DNA of 64,000 nt from Sulfurimonas sp. GTDB taxonomy: Bacteria; Campylobacterota; Campylobacteria; Campylobacterales; Sulfurimonadaceae. The stretch covers positions 56,948-120,947 of the forward strand of contig JALUWV010000115.1 in NCBI GenBank assembly GCA_027019335.1, read 5' to 3'. Positions 45,263-55,182 of this stretch are shown here, piece after piece; position 1 is the stretch's first letter, and every line of letters starts with the position of its first letter. Both the position numbers and the translations under genes were made by a program. The notes below the pieces were generated by a model. The model made no database searches. It saw nothing but the letters and a program-made list of their open reading frames with translations, and was not told the origin of the DNA.

Positions 45263-46907
45263 GCTCAACAGAATTGCCATATATGTTTCAGCAAGTTTAA
45301 TTATACTACTTGTTATTTTTGCACTTGTACGCGATAGGTCAGATGATGTAACACTCAATCAAGCCAATGCGATGCTTGAAAACCACACTGTACAAAAAGT
45401 AGTCGTTTCAAAAGAGTATGTTTACCTGAAAACAAATGATAATCTTTACAGAATTGCCTCTTCTCAAGTAACTCCAAAAATGTTTGTAGATTATAAAGTA
45501 GAAGTGAGTGAAAACAGTAACATTATTCTTTACATCCTTTATGCTGTGTTATTTCTCGGTTTAGGGTCATTACTTTTACGCTTTTACCAAAAAAGAGGTA
45601 GTTTTTTGGTAAGCGATAGTGCTGTTTCAACAGATATGGCTTCTAGTACACAAGCGAATATGGAGGCACAAGGTAGTATAGAAGCTATAAAAAGTGACGT
45701 GAGTTTTGATGATATTGGTGGAATTAGTGATGTTAAAATAGAACTTGAAGAGATTATCGACTTTATGAAAAATGCGAAACGCTACAAAGATTTTGGCGCT
45801 CGTATGCCACGCGGTGTTTTACTTGTAGGACCCCCTGGTGTCGGAAAGACGATGATAGCAAAAGCAGTTGCAAATGCGGCTGGTGTACCATTTTTCTACC
45901 AAAGTGGCGCTTCTTTTGTGCAGATTTATGTGGGAATGGGTGCAAAACGTGTGCATGAACTCTTTGCAGCAGCGAAGAAGAATGCTCCAAGTATCATTTT
46001 TATCGATGAAATTGATGCTGTTGGTAAAAAACGCGGAAGTGAGCGTAATGATGAACGCGAAGCAACACTCAATCAACTCCTGACAGAGATGGATGGTTTC
46101 GAGGGTTCAAGCAATGTTATCGTAGTCGCTGCAACAAATAAAATAGACGTTTTAGATAGTGCATTACTTCGAGCAGGACGCTTTGATAGAAGGATTTTTG
46201 TTGAACTGCCGACAAGACAAGAGCGAGCTTCTATCTTAGAAAAATATTTAGTCAATGTTCCTCATGAACTCGATGTTCAAACAGTTGCAAATATGACGAT
46301 TGGTTTCAACGGAGCAGCACTTGCAGCTCTTGTCAATGAAGCAGCACTTTTAGCGCTTAGACAAAAAGCTTTTTATGTCACAATAGAACATTTTGATCAG
46401 GTAAAAGACAAGGTTATGTTTGGGAAGAAAAAGTTGCAGATTTTAAATGATAAGCAAAAAGAGTATCACATTACATATCAAGCAGGAAAAGTACTTGTGG
46501 CAACGTATTATGATTTATCTTTTGAAAAATTAATGCTCTCTAGTGAAAAACTAACACCTACCATAGGGGATGCACTCTTAAAGCATGAGTTACAAGCAAG
46601 GGTAAAAATGTTACTTGCAGGAATAGTTGCTTGTGACATAGCATTTGGAGAACATGCAAGTAGTGCAAAAAAAGATTTGGAAGAAGCTAAAGAGCTTGTC
46701 GCAAGTATGTGTCAAGAGTATGGCATGGGAACAGCACTTGTCGTTCCTAGTGTAGAAAATGAACAAATGATGGTAGAAATGTTTCAAGAGTGTAAAGAAC
46801 TTTTAATGAGTATGCAAGAAGCAATGCAAGCAGTACAAAAGGTTTTATATGAGCAAGAAAGTATAACAAAAGCAGAGGTTAAAAGATACATAGATGCAGT
46901 TCTTTAG
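45249..46907 (+). CDS. FtsH-like AAA protein with a disrupted zinc-protease site
   Basis: Full FtsH architecture: two N-terminal helices (about 9-28 and 93-112) flanking a small periplasmic domain, then the AAA module with Walker A GPPGVGKT, Walker [12 protein letters not shown], the pore motif [10 protein letters not shown] and the SRH ([11 protein letters not shown]). The metalloprotease helix that normally reads HEAGH reads YQAGK here ([13 protein letters not shown]). The downstream acidic ligand block is also altered ([21 protein letters not shown]). I infer an ATPase unable to cleave, perhaps a chaperone or a partner in mixed hexamers. The start ATG at 45249 has AAGGG eight bases upstream. 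Confidence 0.9.
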   Translation: MPSSKLNRIAIYVSASLIILLVIFALVRDRSDDVTLNQANAMLENHTVQKVVVSKEYVYLKTNDNLYRIASSQVTPKMFVDYKVEVSENSNIILYILYAVLFLGLGSLLLRFYQKRGSFLVSDSAVSTDMASSTQANMEAQGSIEAIKSDVSFDDIGGISDVKIELEEIIDFMKNAKRYKDFGARMPRGVLLVGPPGVGKTMIAKAVANAAGVPFFYQSGASFVQIYVGMGAKRVHELFAAAKKNAPSIIFIDEIDAVGKKRGSERNDEREATLNQLLTEMDGFEGSSNVIVVAATNKIDVLDSALLRAGRFDRRIFVELPTRQERASILEKYLVNVPHELDVQTVANMTIGFNGAALAALVNEAALLALRQKAFYVTIEHFDQVKDKVMFGKKKLQILNDKQKEYHITYQAGKVLVATYYDLSFEKLMLSSEKLTPTIGDALLKHELQARVKMLLAGIVACDIAFGEHASSAKKDLEEAKELVASMCQEYGMGTALVVPSVENEQMMVEMFQECKELLMSMQEAMQAVQKVLYEQESITKAEVKRYIDAVL

Positions 46908-47415
46908 CGGATTTTCTCTCAAAAATGAGAAACACTTTTTTGAGTCATATTTAAAAAAAAGTGACTATACAATAGCTGGGTTTAGTTATGGTGCAATCGA
47001 TGCACTTCAAGCGACATCTTATGCCATAGAAATGGGAAAACGCATAGATACTTTACAGCTTTTTTCTCCTGCATTTTTTCAAACAAAAGAGCAGAAGTTT
47101 AAAAGATTACAAATTATGGCTTATAAGAAAGATAAAGATGCTTATATACAAACATTTCTAAAGGCTTGTTTTTCTCCTTATAGTGCAAAAACAATTCAAC
47201 AGAGGACAACATGTATAGAAGAGTTAGAAGAACTTTTATACTATGAATGGTCTTTGGAAAAGTTGGAAAAACTCCAAGAGAGTGGGGTAAAAATAGAAGT
47301 CTATCTTGGTTTAGAAGATAAGATTATAGATGTTCATAGTGCGAAAGAATTTTTTATCGAGTGTGCGACTGTGATTAGTATCAAAAAAGCAAATCATTTT
47401 TTACAAGAAAATTAA
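46894..47415 (+). CDS. bioV: BioV-like pimeloyl-ACP methyl ester esterase (small alpha/beta hydrolase)
   Basis: A compact 173-residue alpha/beta hydrolase. Nucleophile elbow GFSYGA (Ser near 31), an Asp in YLGLEDKIID and His in ANHFLQEN at the C-terminus complete a Ser-Asp-His triad. Size and context match BioV of Helicobacter, which releases pimeloyl-ACP by cleaving its methyl ester for biotin synthesis. No other bio gene is in the window, so the substrate rests on resemblance. It overlaps the ftsH-like gene by 14 nt. Confidence 0.65.
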   Translation: MQFFSGFSLKNEKHFFESYLKKSDYTIAGFSYGAIDALQATSYAIEMGKRIDTLQLFSPAFFQTKEQKFKRLQIMAYKKDKDAYIQTFLKACFSPYSAKTIQQRTTCIEELEELLYYEWSLEKLEKLQESGVKIEVYLGLEDKIIDVHSAKEFFIECATVISIKKANHFLQEN

Positions 47416-47429
47416 GAAAAGGAAAAAAT

Positions 47430-47963
47430 ATGAGTGAAATTAAAATAGGTGTAATCACAGCAAGTGACAGAGCAAGCAAAGGGATTTATGAGGATATTTC
47501 AGGAGTGGCAATTCAAGATACAATGAAAGATTATCTTAAAAGTGAATTTGAAATAGTCTATAGATGTATCCCTGATGAGCAAGATATGCTCGAAGCAACG
47601 ATGAAAGAGTTATGTGATGAAGTAGGGTGTGCTTTAGTCGTTACCACGGGGGGGACAGGTCCAGCTTTACGTGATGTAACTCCTGAGGCGACAGAAAATG
47701 TTTGTGAAAAAATGATGCCAGGCTTTGGCGAGTTAATGCGTCAAGTAAGTTTACAGTATGTACCAACAGCAATCCTCTCTCGTCAAACTGCAGGGATTCG
47801 TGGAAAAAGCCTTATCATCAACCTTCCGGGAAAACCAAAATCAATTCGTGAGTGTTTAGATGCTGTTTTTCCAGCTGTTCCATACTGTATAGACTTGATT
47901 GAAGGTCCTTTTATAGAAACAAATGAAGCAGTTATCAAAGCTTTTCGACCAAAAGCAAAGTAA
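47430..47963 (+). CDS. mog: Molybdopterin adenylyltransferase
   Basis: MogA/MoaB family: adenylates molybdopterin before molybdate insertion. The 177 residues carry IGVITASDRASKGIYEDISG at the N-terminus, VVTTGGTGPALRDVTPEAT near 70 and INLPGKPKSIRECL near 130. The length and the ASDR motif favour Mog. It is preceded by AAAAGGAAA at good distance. Confidence 0.92.
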   Translation: MSEIKIGVITASDRASKGIYEDISGVAIQDTMKDYLKSEFEIVYRCIPDEQDMLEATMKELCDEVGCALVVTTGGTGPALRDVTPEATENVCEKMMPGFGELMRQVSLQYVPTAILSRQTAGIRGKSLIINLPGKPKSIRECLDAVFPAVPYCIDLIEGPFIETNEAVIKAFRPKAK

Positions 47964-47990
47964 ATAAACATAATGAAAGACTATAAGTAG

Positions 47991-48026
47991 TATAATTATA
48001 AATTAATATATTTTCATAGCAGGAAG
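47991..48026 (+). promoter_or_regulatory. Candidate promoter of the M20/ATP-grasp/M14/Jet operon
   Basis: TATAAT (47991-47996) lies in a 66-nt AT-rich spacer after mog; AGGAAG (48021-48026) precedes the ATG at 48030. It is the only visible promoter before an eight-gene run to 60353 in which no gap exceeds 11 nt. Confidence 0.5.
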
Positions 48027-48029
48027 AGC

Positions 48030-49142
48030 ATGACATATCTTGAAGATTTACAAAAAATTGTTGAAATAAACTCGTATACTGGTAATAAAGCAGGTGTTGA
48101 TAAGGTCGGTTTGCTTTTTGATACTTGGTTACAAGCACTTGGCTTTGAAACCATTGTTTACACAAGAGAGCTGATTGGAAATCATCGATATTATAAATCA
48201 CCTGCTATAAAAGATGCAAAAAAACTCCTTTTGCTCGGACACCTTGATACTGTTTTTCCTCAAGGAAAGTTTGAAACTTACAAAGAAGATACAAAATGGA
48301 TATATGGAGCAGGTGTATGCGATATGAAAGGTGGCAACATCGTAGCACTGCAAGCACTGCGAGAACTCCATAAAAAAAATATTCCTATACAAAATATCGA
48401 CCTACTTTTTGTCAGTGATGAAGAGAGCGGAAGTGATGACTCTAAACATCTGACCGCTAAATTAGCCAAAGAGTATGACTACTGTTTTGTATATGAAGCA
48501 GCAGGCGAGTCCATGGAAGTTGTGACGGGGCGAAAAGGTGTCGGTACATTTTTTATAGATATTCAAGGAAAAGCTGCCCATGCTGGGAACAATTATGCAC
48601 AAGGGCATGATGCTAATCTGGAAGCCTCATATAAACTTCAAAAACTCATTCAACTGACAGATTTAGACAAAGGAACGACACTCAATGTAGGGAAAATAGA
48701 GGGAGGTATAGGTGCAAACACTATCTCTCCTTATGCAAAGCTTACCTTTGAGTTACGTTATAAAACGACGCAAGAAAGAGAAAGAGTGCTTTCTCAAATC
48801 AAAAATATTGTGGCTACAAACTATGTAAAAGGGTGTACATCTACACTCTCTGGTGGGATTCAAAGAGATGTTATGCAAACATCCAAAGCTTCTTTAGCCT
48901 TGATTGAGAAGATAAATGCAATTAGCCATGAGGAGTTACAGTATGAAGAGAGAGGTGGTGTGAGTGATGCGAACATTGTCTCTTCGGTTGGAGTTGTTAC
49001 CCTTGATGGCTTTGGTCCTTTTGGGGATGGTGATCATACGGTAAATGAAAGAGCGAGCAAGAAAAGTTTTCAAGAGAGAATAGCGTTAAGTGAAAAACTT
49101 TTTACACATTTTAGTGAACATTTAGATTTTATGGAGAGTTGA
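48030..49142 (+). CDS. M20-family metallopeptidase (glutamate carboxypeptidase-like)
   Basis: A 370-residue cytoplasmic dizinc hydrolase of the CPG2/ArgE/DapE group. The metal ligands are all present: GHLDT near 71, GVCDMKGGN near 97, DEESGS near 131, an acidic residue in YEAAGE and GDGDHT near 333. A central dimerisation domain (about 165-275) contains IQGKAAHAGNNY. Family members remove C-terminal Glu or N-acyl groups from peptides and amino acids. It leads the operon and is 1 nt from an ATP-grasp ligase, so hydrolysis of the product made there is a reasonable guess. Confidence 0.88.
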   Translation: MTYLEDLQKIVEINSYTGNKAGVDKVGLLFDTWLQALGFETIVYTRELIGNHRYYKSPAIKDAKKLLLLGHLDTVFPQGKFETYKEDTKWIYGAGVCDMKGGNIVALQALRELHKKNIPIQNIDLLFVSDEESGSDDSKHLTAKLAKEYDYCFVYEAAGESMEVVTGRKGVGTFFIDIQGKAAHAGNNYAQGHDANLEASYKLQKLIQLTDLDKGTTLNVGKIEGGIGANTISPYAKLTFELRYKTTQERERVLSQIKNIVATNYVKGCTSTLSGGIQRDVMQTSKASLALIEKINAISHEELQYEERGGVSDANIVSSVGVVTLDGFGPFGDGDHTVNERASKKSFQERIALSEKLFTHFSEHLDFMES

Positions 49143-49143
49143 T

Positions 49144-50058
49144 ATGGCAAACAGAAAAATTGGTATGTGGTTATACAAAAATGGTGGTGGCGAGAAGATT
49201 GCTAAAAAAATAATAAAAAAATTACAAGAGAGAGATATAGAGACTATTAATAATTTAAGTCTACATAATTGTGTTTCTCAAAATGGACATATTCTTTATG
49301 GCGATATAAAAGTAGATAAACTTGACCTCTTTTTCTCCTATAATGCAGGGGAACAAACACAGTATCAGACCTATTTGTATCAAGCACTTAATCGTTTAGT
49401 ACCGATGATAAATAGTTATGATGCTTTTGCTTTAAGTGAAGATAAATTTCATACCTCTTTTGTCCTCAACAACAAGGGTGTACCTACAGCAGACTACAAA
49501 CTCTGTCATAGAGATGATACTGCAGCATTAAAAAAGATTATCAAAAAATGGGACAAGATGGTCTATAAACCAACTGATGGTTGGGGTGGTGTTGGACTAA
49601 CGAAGATAGAAAGTGAAGCAAGCCTTGATATGTTGATGCCATTTCTCAACCAAATGGATTTACGTTATTTCTATGTAGAGAAGTTTATCAAGTATGACAA
49701 TACCGATTTTCGAGTCGATATCGTTGATGGTGAATTTGTTTCGTGTTATGGACGTAAAGCGAGTAAAGATGACTGGCGTACCAATGTTACAAGTGGTGGA
49801 AGTGTGTTTATGCGCGAAGCGAATGATGAGATTATCAGCATTGCTAAAAAAGCGACAAAAGCGTGTGGGCTTGATATCTCTGGTGTGGATATGATATATG
49901 ATTTAGAAAAAGAACAATATGTTGTCTTAGAGGTCAATGGTATTCCTGCTTTTGCAACACCAGAACAAGAAAAAATAGGTTTAGATTTTAACAATAAAAA
50001 AATAGACTTAATCGTAGAAATGATAGATAGAAAAACAAACAAAAAAAAAGGAAAATAA
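49144..50058 (+). CDS. ATP-grasp peptide ligase (RimK/glutathione synthase-like) 1
   Basis: A 304-residue ATP-grasp enzyme. Visible pieces: the nucleotide-binding Lys and glycine loop MVYKPTDGWGGVGLTKIE near 140, YVEKFI, the DFRVDIVDGEFV strand, DWRTNVTSGG near 209 and the Mg-binding LEVNGIPAF near 265. Such enzymes join a carboxylate to an amine, frequently amino acids onto peptides. It resembles RimK-type ligases in the DWRTN block, so a glutamate or other amino-acid ligase is possible; the substrate is unknown. It is 1 nt from its neighbours on both sides. Confidence 0.86.
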   Translation: MANRKIGMWLYKNGGGEKIAKKIIKKLQERDIETINNLSLHNCVSQNGHILYGDIKVDKLDLFFSYNAGEQTQYQTYLYQALNRLVPMINSYDAFALSEDKFHTSFVLNNKGVPTADYKLCHRDDTAALKKIIKKWDKMVYKPTDGWGGVGLTKIESEASLDMLMPFLNQMDLRYFYVEKFIKYDNTDFRVDIVDGEFVSCYGRKASKDDWRTNVTSGGSVFMREANDEIISIAKKATKACGLDISGVDMIYDLEKEQYVVLEVNGIPAFATPEQEKIGLDFNNKKIDLIVEMIDRKTNKKKGK

Positions 50059-50059
50059 A

Positions 50060-51388
50060 ATGAAACAGACAAAACAACAGTTACCAAAAATAGGATTTTT
50101 ATATTTAGATTATGTATTGAGATTTTTTGATGAGAGCAACTTTAGAGGGTGGCCAGATAAAATAGAGAGAGTGACATACCACTGGAAAAATGATAAAGCT
50201 CGTTTTATCAATGAAGTTAAACGCAAGAAAATAGATGTGCTTGTTGGAAATATCCCCGCAACTGCCTATGAGACTTTTAAAGAGATAGCACAGGCTTTAC
50301 CAAATGTGCGTTTTATCCCTTCAATTGAGACACAATTTGCAAACAAATCAAAAGAGAATGTGACACTCTTTTGTGAAAAGTATGACATCCAAGCACCAAA
50401 GACACTGATTACATATGATGATGCTGTGGCAGATGAGCATTTTAAAACATGTCACTACCCACAAATTGTGAAACGCAGTTATGGTGCTTCAAATTATGGT
50501 GGATATTTTGTGCATAAAGTAGATGACTACAAAGAAGCTACAGAGCTTTTAGCAGAAAAAAAATATAAACCTGTTTATACACAAGATGGTGTTCCTCTTA
50601 AAGATAGTGGAGACATTCGTGTCATGCTTATTGGGCATAAACCAATCTGTGCTTTTTGGAGATACTCAGGTGAAGGCGAGTGGATAACAAATACTTCTCA
50701 AGGTGGAAGCATGAGTTATGAAAATGTACCTATGAATGTTTTAGAGTTAGCGGTTAAAGCTTCCAAAGCTGCAAAAGCAGAGTACTGGGCTTGTGATATT
50801 GCTATAGATGAAAACACAGATGAACCATACATTTTAGAGTGTGCGACGGCGTTTGCTGCATTTCCTTATGTAAGAGACTGGATTGCACAGTATATTATGT
50901 GGGATTTAAGTGGTGGTAAATTTAGACTCCCTCATGTGCCACTTTATTCATGGGAAGAGTTAGGAAAAATGGATCCATCAGTATTGCGTACTTTGAGACA
51001 CCTCTATTTTGCAAAGTATGAGCCTTCAGTTGATGGGGCATACTGGCTAGAAGATAAAGGGAACATTGATATGGAATTGACAGAAGAGTCAAGACCTTCT
51101 GATGTACCACCAAGAATAGAACCACCACTCTCTGAAGATAAAATTCCTGCAGTAGTAAAAGAGGATGAAAGTCAAAACAATAGCACGATAAGTGAAGATA
51201 CACTTTTTGATGTGACGACGATATCTCTTACAGAGTTAATGACACTCCAAGGAATGGAAGAAGAAGTGGCTGTGAATGTTTTAGAGTTAGTTGCAACACA
51301 AAAATTGACAAGTTTTGCAGAAGTAGCAGCACATTTGAGTACTTCACCTGAGAGAATAGAGCAGTGGCTCACTCTTTTTGAGAAATAA
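50060..51388 (+). CDS. ATP-grasp ligase 2, with hairpin-like C-terminal extension
   Basis: A 442-residue ATP-grasp paralogue. The nucleotide loop KRSYGASNYGGYFV near 140, DSGDIRVMLIGHKP, ITNTSQGGSMSYENV and ILECATAFAAFPYV are visible. Where the usual Mg motif reads E-x-N, this has ECA, so metal binding or activity may differ from protein 1. An acidic, Pro-rich linker (about 335-385) leads to a C-terminal 60-residue segment (TLQGMEEEVAVNVLELV) like a helix-hairpin-helix, which is not standard for such ligases. It may work as a heteromer with protein 1. Confidence 0.8.
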   Translation: MKQTKQQLPKIGFLYLDYVLRFFDESNFRGWPDKIERVTYHWKNDKARFINEVKRKKIDVLVGNIPATAYETFKEIAQALPNVRFIPSIETQFANKSKENVTLFCEKYDIQAPKTLITYDDAVADEHFKTCHYPQIVKRSYGASNYGGYFVHKVDDYKEATELLAEKKYKPVYTQDGVPLKDSGDIRVMLIGHKPICAFWRYSGEGEWITNTSQGGSMSYENVPMNVLELAVKASKAAKAEYWACDIAIDENTDEPYILECATAFAAFPYVRDWIAQYIMWDLSGGKFRLPHVPLYSWEELGKMDPSVLRTLRHLYFAKYEPSVDGAYWLEDKGNIDMELTEESRPSDVPPRIEPPLSEDKIPAVVKEDESQNNSTISEDTLFDVTTISLTELMTLQGMEEEVAVNVLELVATQKLTSFAEVAAHLSTSPERIEQWLTLFEK

Positions 51389-51397
51389 GGAAGATAC

Positions 51398-53986
51398 TTG
51401 AGACAACAGTATACATCGTATCAAGAGTGTGTTGATTTTTTTACTCAGGCACAAAAAACACATCCTAATCTTTTTCAAGTAGAGTCGATTGGGAAAACAT
51501 GGGAAGAGCGAGACATCATCGCTGTAACGATTAGTAAAAATGTAGAGAGAAGTAGAGAAAAACCAGCACTTTTCTTTACAGGAACTATCCATGCCCGAGA
51601 ATGGGTAGGGATAGAACTCTCCTTGAGCTTTGCAAAATACATCTTAGAGCATATTGAGTATGAGCCTATCTTAAATAATATTTTAGATAAATCTACACTC
51701 TATATGGTGCCATGTGCCAACCCTGATGGTTTTGAGTATTCAAGAAATCACTTCTCATTTTGGCGTAAAAATAGACGAAAAAATCTTGATGGGAGTTATG
51801 GTGTTGATTTGAATCGAAACTTTGAAGTTGGATTTTCTAAAAACAACTCAATGAGTTCCAATGTGTACTCTGGCATAGAGCCTTTTAGTGAACCTGAAAC
51901 AGCAGCACTTCGAGACTTTGCACTCGCACACAAGAACATTACTATTGCTCTTGATTATCACTCTCAAGGGAATGTTTTTTTTCCTGCACATAATTTTATC
52001 CATGAAGATGCAGAGGATGCTATCGACTTAAACCTCTTAGCAGGAAATATGGCAGAAGAGATTCGTAAAGAATCAGGTCGAGAGTATGGGATTCATATGG
52101 GGAAACCTCCTACACATCTTATCTCTGGAAGTGGTCGTGAGTTTTACTATTCGCAAGGAGCTTTAGCACTTGTTGTAGAAGTTGGAAGTAGAAATATTAG
52201 TGACTATAGCGAAAATATGACAGAGCATATTGACGAAAATATTCCTGCGTTGATGTATGCACTCTCCGAAGTCAATAACTATAAGCAAGAAGAGGCACTT
52301 CCACGAGTAGAGTTGTTTGAAGCGAGTTCGATTGACTCTAAAGAGATTGAACTTCACTGGAATTATCCAGAGGAAAATGTTTACTTTGAACTCTATCGTT
52401 CTAAAAAACGTAAGGGTTTTGCACAAGCTTCAAACCGTATCGCTATTACTAAATCTACCAAGTATATTGATAAACATCTAAAATCTTCTACGAACTATAC
52501 ATATTATTTACGAGCGGTTTGTAAAAATAGAAAAATAAAATCTCCTTTTGCACAAGCTGTGAGTGTAAGAACACATCCAGCCGATGGAATGTTTTCAAAG
52601 ATACTCTATCCACTGGCTGATAAAATAGGCTATGTTGGAGAAAAGACAAAGAAAAATAGTGAACACTTTGGTGTAAACTCTCTTTTTGTAGGGATTAGTG
52701 AAGGTAGAGGAGAGTGTTTTGGTGTGAGTGGATTTTCTCTTGCGAGTATCCCTGAAAATGCTATCATTACGAGTGCTTCTCTCTCTTTTTACCCGATGAA
52801 TAGAGTCTCTGTTCAGGTAGAAAACTTTGGTGCATGGCGAGTAGGGCAGATGGATGAGCGAAACATTGATAACATAAGTAGCTATGATGAAATCAAAGAT
52901 GCGAAAATGCTAAGCTATATCGGTAAACCGACCCTCTCTTCACAACTCTCTCAAGGTATTTGGAGAAGTTATAAGTTTGCAGCTCAAGAGATAGCCGTAC
53001 TTCAAAAGTCACTCAAACGCAGAGAAGCTTACTTTAGAATGGAAGGTCCAAGTTCACTTCCTCTTGACCGTTCTTCGCAGTTGATGCAATGGGATATCGG
53101 TTATGGAGATTTTAGTGGTGGACTCAGCTATAGACCAAAACTCGATGTTTCATATACTATTGATGATGCTCGGATTGATTTGCAGTCTTTAAATGAGTTT
53201 AGTGTAACAGAAGAAAAGATTTTAGATGAGCAACTTCTTGTGGGTTATGACAAAAATGGGAAGCAAATATATGGCTGTGTAGAGTTTAGTTTAGCAAATT
53301 TACCAGAGATGGATAATACGGTTATTTCTAATGCATATATAGATTTGGAAGTAAATAACACAAATGCACTTGAAGACCTTCATTTTCATATAGAGATGAT
53401 AGTTCCTTGTGTGGGTGATGCAACATATGATAAAATTCAAAATAGGACTATTATTGAGAGAATAGGCTATGATGTAAGTATGCGAGACCTTAAAGAGTCT
53501 GCAAAACAGCGTTTTGTGTTTGATACGTATACCATCAATGAAATGGTAAGTAATGCACAAGAGAATCAGAAACTAGAGTTTGTTATCTCTGCTTCTTCAC
53601 AAAAAGATTTTTCTAAAAACCAAAGTGTGAGTTGGATGGATTCTAAACGTATTAAACGTCCATCTTTAGTGATAAACTATATCAAAAAACGTAGAAATGC
53701 TCCAGAAAAAGTAACGAACTTGAAGCAAAGTATAGAAAATGGAATGATAAAACTTACTTGGGACAACCCTCAAGATGATGGTTTTTCTGGTGTGATTGTT
53801 GTCAAAAATCCATTTAGAATACCGTGTTCACCGTATGATGGTCAAAAACTTTATGGTGGTTTAGATAACTATACCTACGATAACTTTGGAGATAAAAATG
53901 TACATAAATTTTATGCAGTTTTTTCCTATGATGATGTACCAAACTTTTCAGAGCCACTTGTACTGGAAGTCAATAAAGTAGTTTAA
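51398..53986 (+). CDS. Multidomain M14 zinc carboxypeptidase
   Basis: An 862-residue carboxypeptidase. The M14 domain (about 1-295) has zinc ligands in HAREW (65, 68) and DYHSQG, substrate-binding Arg in DLNRNFEVGF and the catalytic Glu in LVVEVGSR. A fibronectin type III-like domain follows (about 305-390), then two DNRLRE-like beta domains (about 405-595 and 600-765) and another FnIII-like domain (about 770-862). These extra domains are typical of exported proteins, yet there is no signal peptide. The TTG start has AAGGAAG close upstream. It sits 9 nt after ATP-grasp 2 and 11 nt before jetA. Confidence 0.85.
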   Translation: MRQQYTSYQECVDFFTQAQKTHPNLFQVESIGKTWEERDIIAVTISKNVERSREKPALFFTGTIHAREWVGIELSLSFAKYILEHIEYEPILNNILDKSTLYMVPCANPDGFEYSRNHFSFWRKNRRKNLDGSYGVDLNRNFEVGFSKNNSMSSNVYSGIEPFSEPETAALRDFALAHKNITIALDYHSQGNVFFPAHNFIHEDAEDAIDLNLLAGNMAEEIRKESGREYGIHMGKPPTHLISGSGREFYYSQGALALVVEVGSRNISDYSENMTEHIDENIPALMYALSEVNNYKQEEALPRVELFEASSIDSKEIELHWNYPEENVYFELYRSKKRKGFAQASNRIAITKSTKYIDKHLKSSTNYTYYLRAVCKNRKIKSPFAQAVSVRTHPADGMFSKILYPLADKIGYVGEKTKKNSEHFGVNSLFVGISEGRGECFGVSGFSLASIPENAIITSASLSFYPMNRVSVQVENFGAWRVGQMDERNIDNISSYDEIKDAKMLSYIGKPTLSSQLSQGIWRSYKFAAQEIAVLQKSLKRREAYFRMEGPSSLPLDRSSQLMQWDIGYGDFSGGLSYRPKLDVSYTIDDARIDLQSLNEFSVTEEKILDEQLLVGYDKNGKQIYGCVEFSLANLPEMDNTVISNAYIDLEVNNTNALEDLHFHIEMIVPCVGDATYDKIQNRTIIERIGYDVSMRDLKESAKQRFVFDTYTINEMVSNAQENQKLEFVISASSQKDFSKNQSVSWMDSKRIKRPSLVINYIKKRRNAPEKVTNLKQSIENGMIKLTWDNPQDDGFSGVIVVKNPFRIPCSPYDGQKLYGGLDNYTYDNFGDKNVHKFYAVFSYDDVPNFSEPLVLEVNKVV

Positions 53987-53997
53987 CTAGGGGATGA

Positions 53998-55182
53998 ATG
54001 CAATTAACAGTAAAAAATCTATTTAAAACACTCGCTTCCAATGCTGATTTGTTGGATATGCTGTTTTTGAAGCGTGAAAGTGTAGTGCAGTTTTTACAAG
54101 CAAAAGAGTATGCAAAAGATGGACATATTGAATATCTTGTAGAAAATGGATTGTTGCTTAATGAAGCTACCCATATTGAACTAGATGAGAGTTTATTGAC
54201 ATTTTTAGAATCAGTTCTTGGTTCTAATGATGAGATTGAGATTGGTAATGTTGGTGAACTTCTTAGTGATATGAGTAGCAGAATTGCACTCTATAATACA
54301 TCAACTTCTTTTGCACAGCGTCAAAAGTACATGAAACGCATAGATAGAATACTCAAAAAAATTCCCTTCATGATTTCTAAAACTCTCATCAAACTGCATC
54401 AACATATTCATCTAACATATAAATCTGCAGATGAATATGAAGTAAAATTAATTGAGTTAAAGTTCTATAAAGAGAAATTAGAACTTCTAAAAGAGATTGA
54501 TATCAGGATTGAAGAGAGTCTTAAAGTAGAATCTAGTTTTTTTAAAAATCAAGTTCCTGTTGTCACATCAAATCTCTACTTTGGATTAAAATCCTATCTT
54601 ACGCAAATGCGTATCTCTTTAGTTGATTTACAAAGACAAGTTGTAGATTATATTAATAGAGTCAGTCCAGATGTAGGTTTTTTCAAACATATAACACACC
54701 TCAAAGAACTCAAAAATAGTTATGAAATATATGAACAGACAAATATCAAAGAACTTGCAGAGCAAGCAAGCACATCTTTTTCATTACTCCCGCGTTTGAT
54801 GTTCTCCACACAACTTGAAAAAGAGTATGTATATAGTGTAGAGTTTAGTGAGCATATCCAACGATGGATTCATAAAAAAGATGGTTCCGTTCCTACGAGG
54901 GCTAAAGCAAAAGAGATAGATTCTTCTTATTTTGATGATACTTCTAAAGAAGAATTTTTTGTCAATACAGAGGAGCTTCACCTAGAGTTTCAAGACTCAT
55001 CTCAAGACCTTTTTTCTTATATCATGGATAAAGAGTTTACTTTTGAACAAAGTTTTGATGAGCGTCTTTCCCTATACTGTGATTTAGCTGGAATTTACTC
55101 GAAAGAATACTATTTGAGCAGTGAGGTAAAAACATATCAAAACTATGAATACTTAATGATTTACGCAAAGGAAAGCAGATGA
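53998..55182 (+). CDS. jetA: Wadjet/MksF-like kleisin subunit JetA
   Basis: A 394-residue protein encoded first in a four-gene MukBEF-like set. I recognise it mainly by context and by its helical kleisin pattern: a winged-helix-like N-terminus (about 1-90), a long helical middle (about 100-260) and an acidic C-terminal region that would bind the SMC head. In this family it bridges the two SMC heads. The ribosome site AGGGG is four bases upstream. It overlaps jetB by four bases (ATGA), so the two are translationally coupled. Confidence 0.78.
   Translation: MQLTVKNLFKTLASNADLLDMLFLKRESVVQFLQAKEYAKDGHIEYLVENGLLLNEATHIELDESLLTFLESVLGSNDEIEIGNVGELLSDMSSRIALYNTSTSFAQRQKYMKRIDRILKKIPFMISKTLIKLHQHIHLTYKSADEYEVKLIELKFYKEKLELLKEIDIRIEESLKVESSFFKNQVPVVTSNLYFGLKSYLTQMRISLVDLQRQVVDYINRVSPDVGFFKHITHLKELKNSYEIYEQTNIKELAEQASTSFSLLPRLMFSTQLEKEYVYSVEFSEHIQRWIHKKDGSVPTRAKAKEIDSSYFDDTSKEEFFVNTEELHLEFQDSSQDLFSYIMDKEFTFEQSFDERLSLYCDLAGIYSKEYYLSSEVKTYQNYEYLMIYAKESR

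Noticed and set aside
47964-48029. Rho-independent terminator after mog
   Set aside because: No stem with a T-run was seen; the spacer is simply AT rich with a promoter-like TATAAT.
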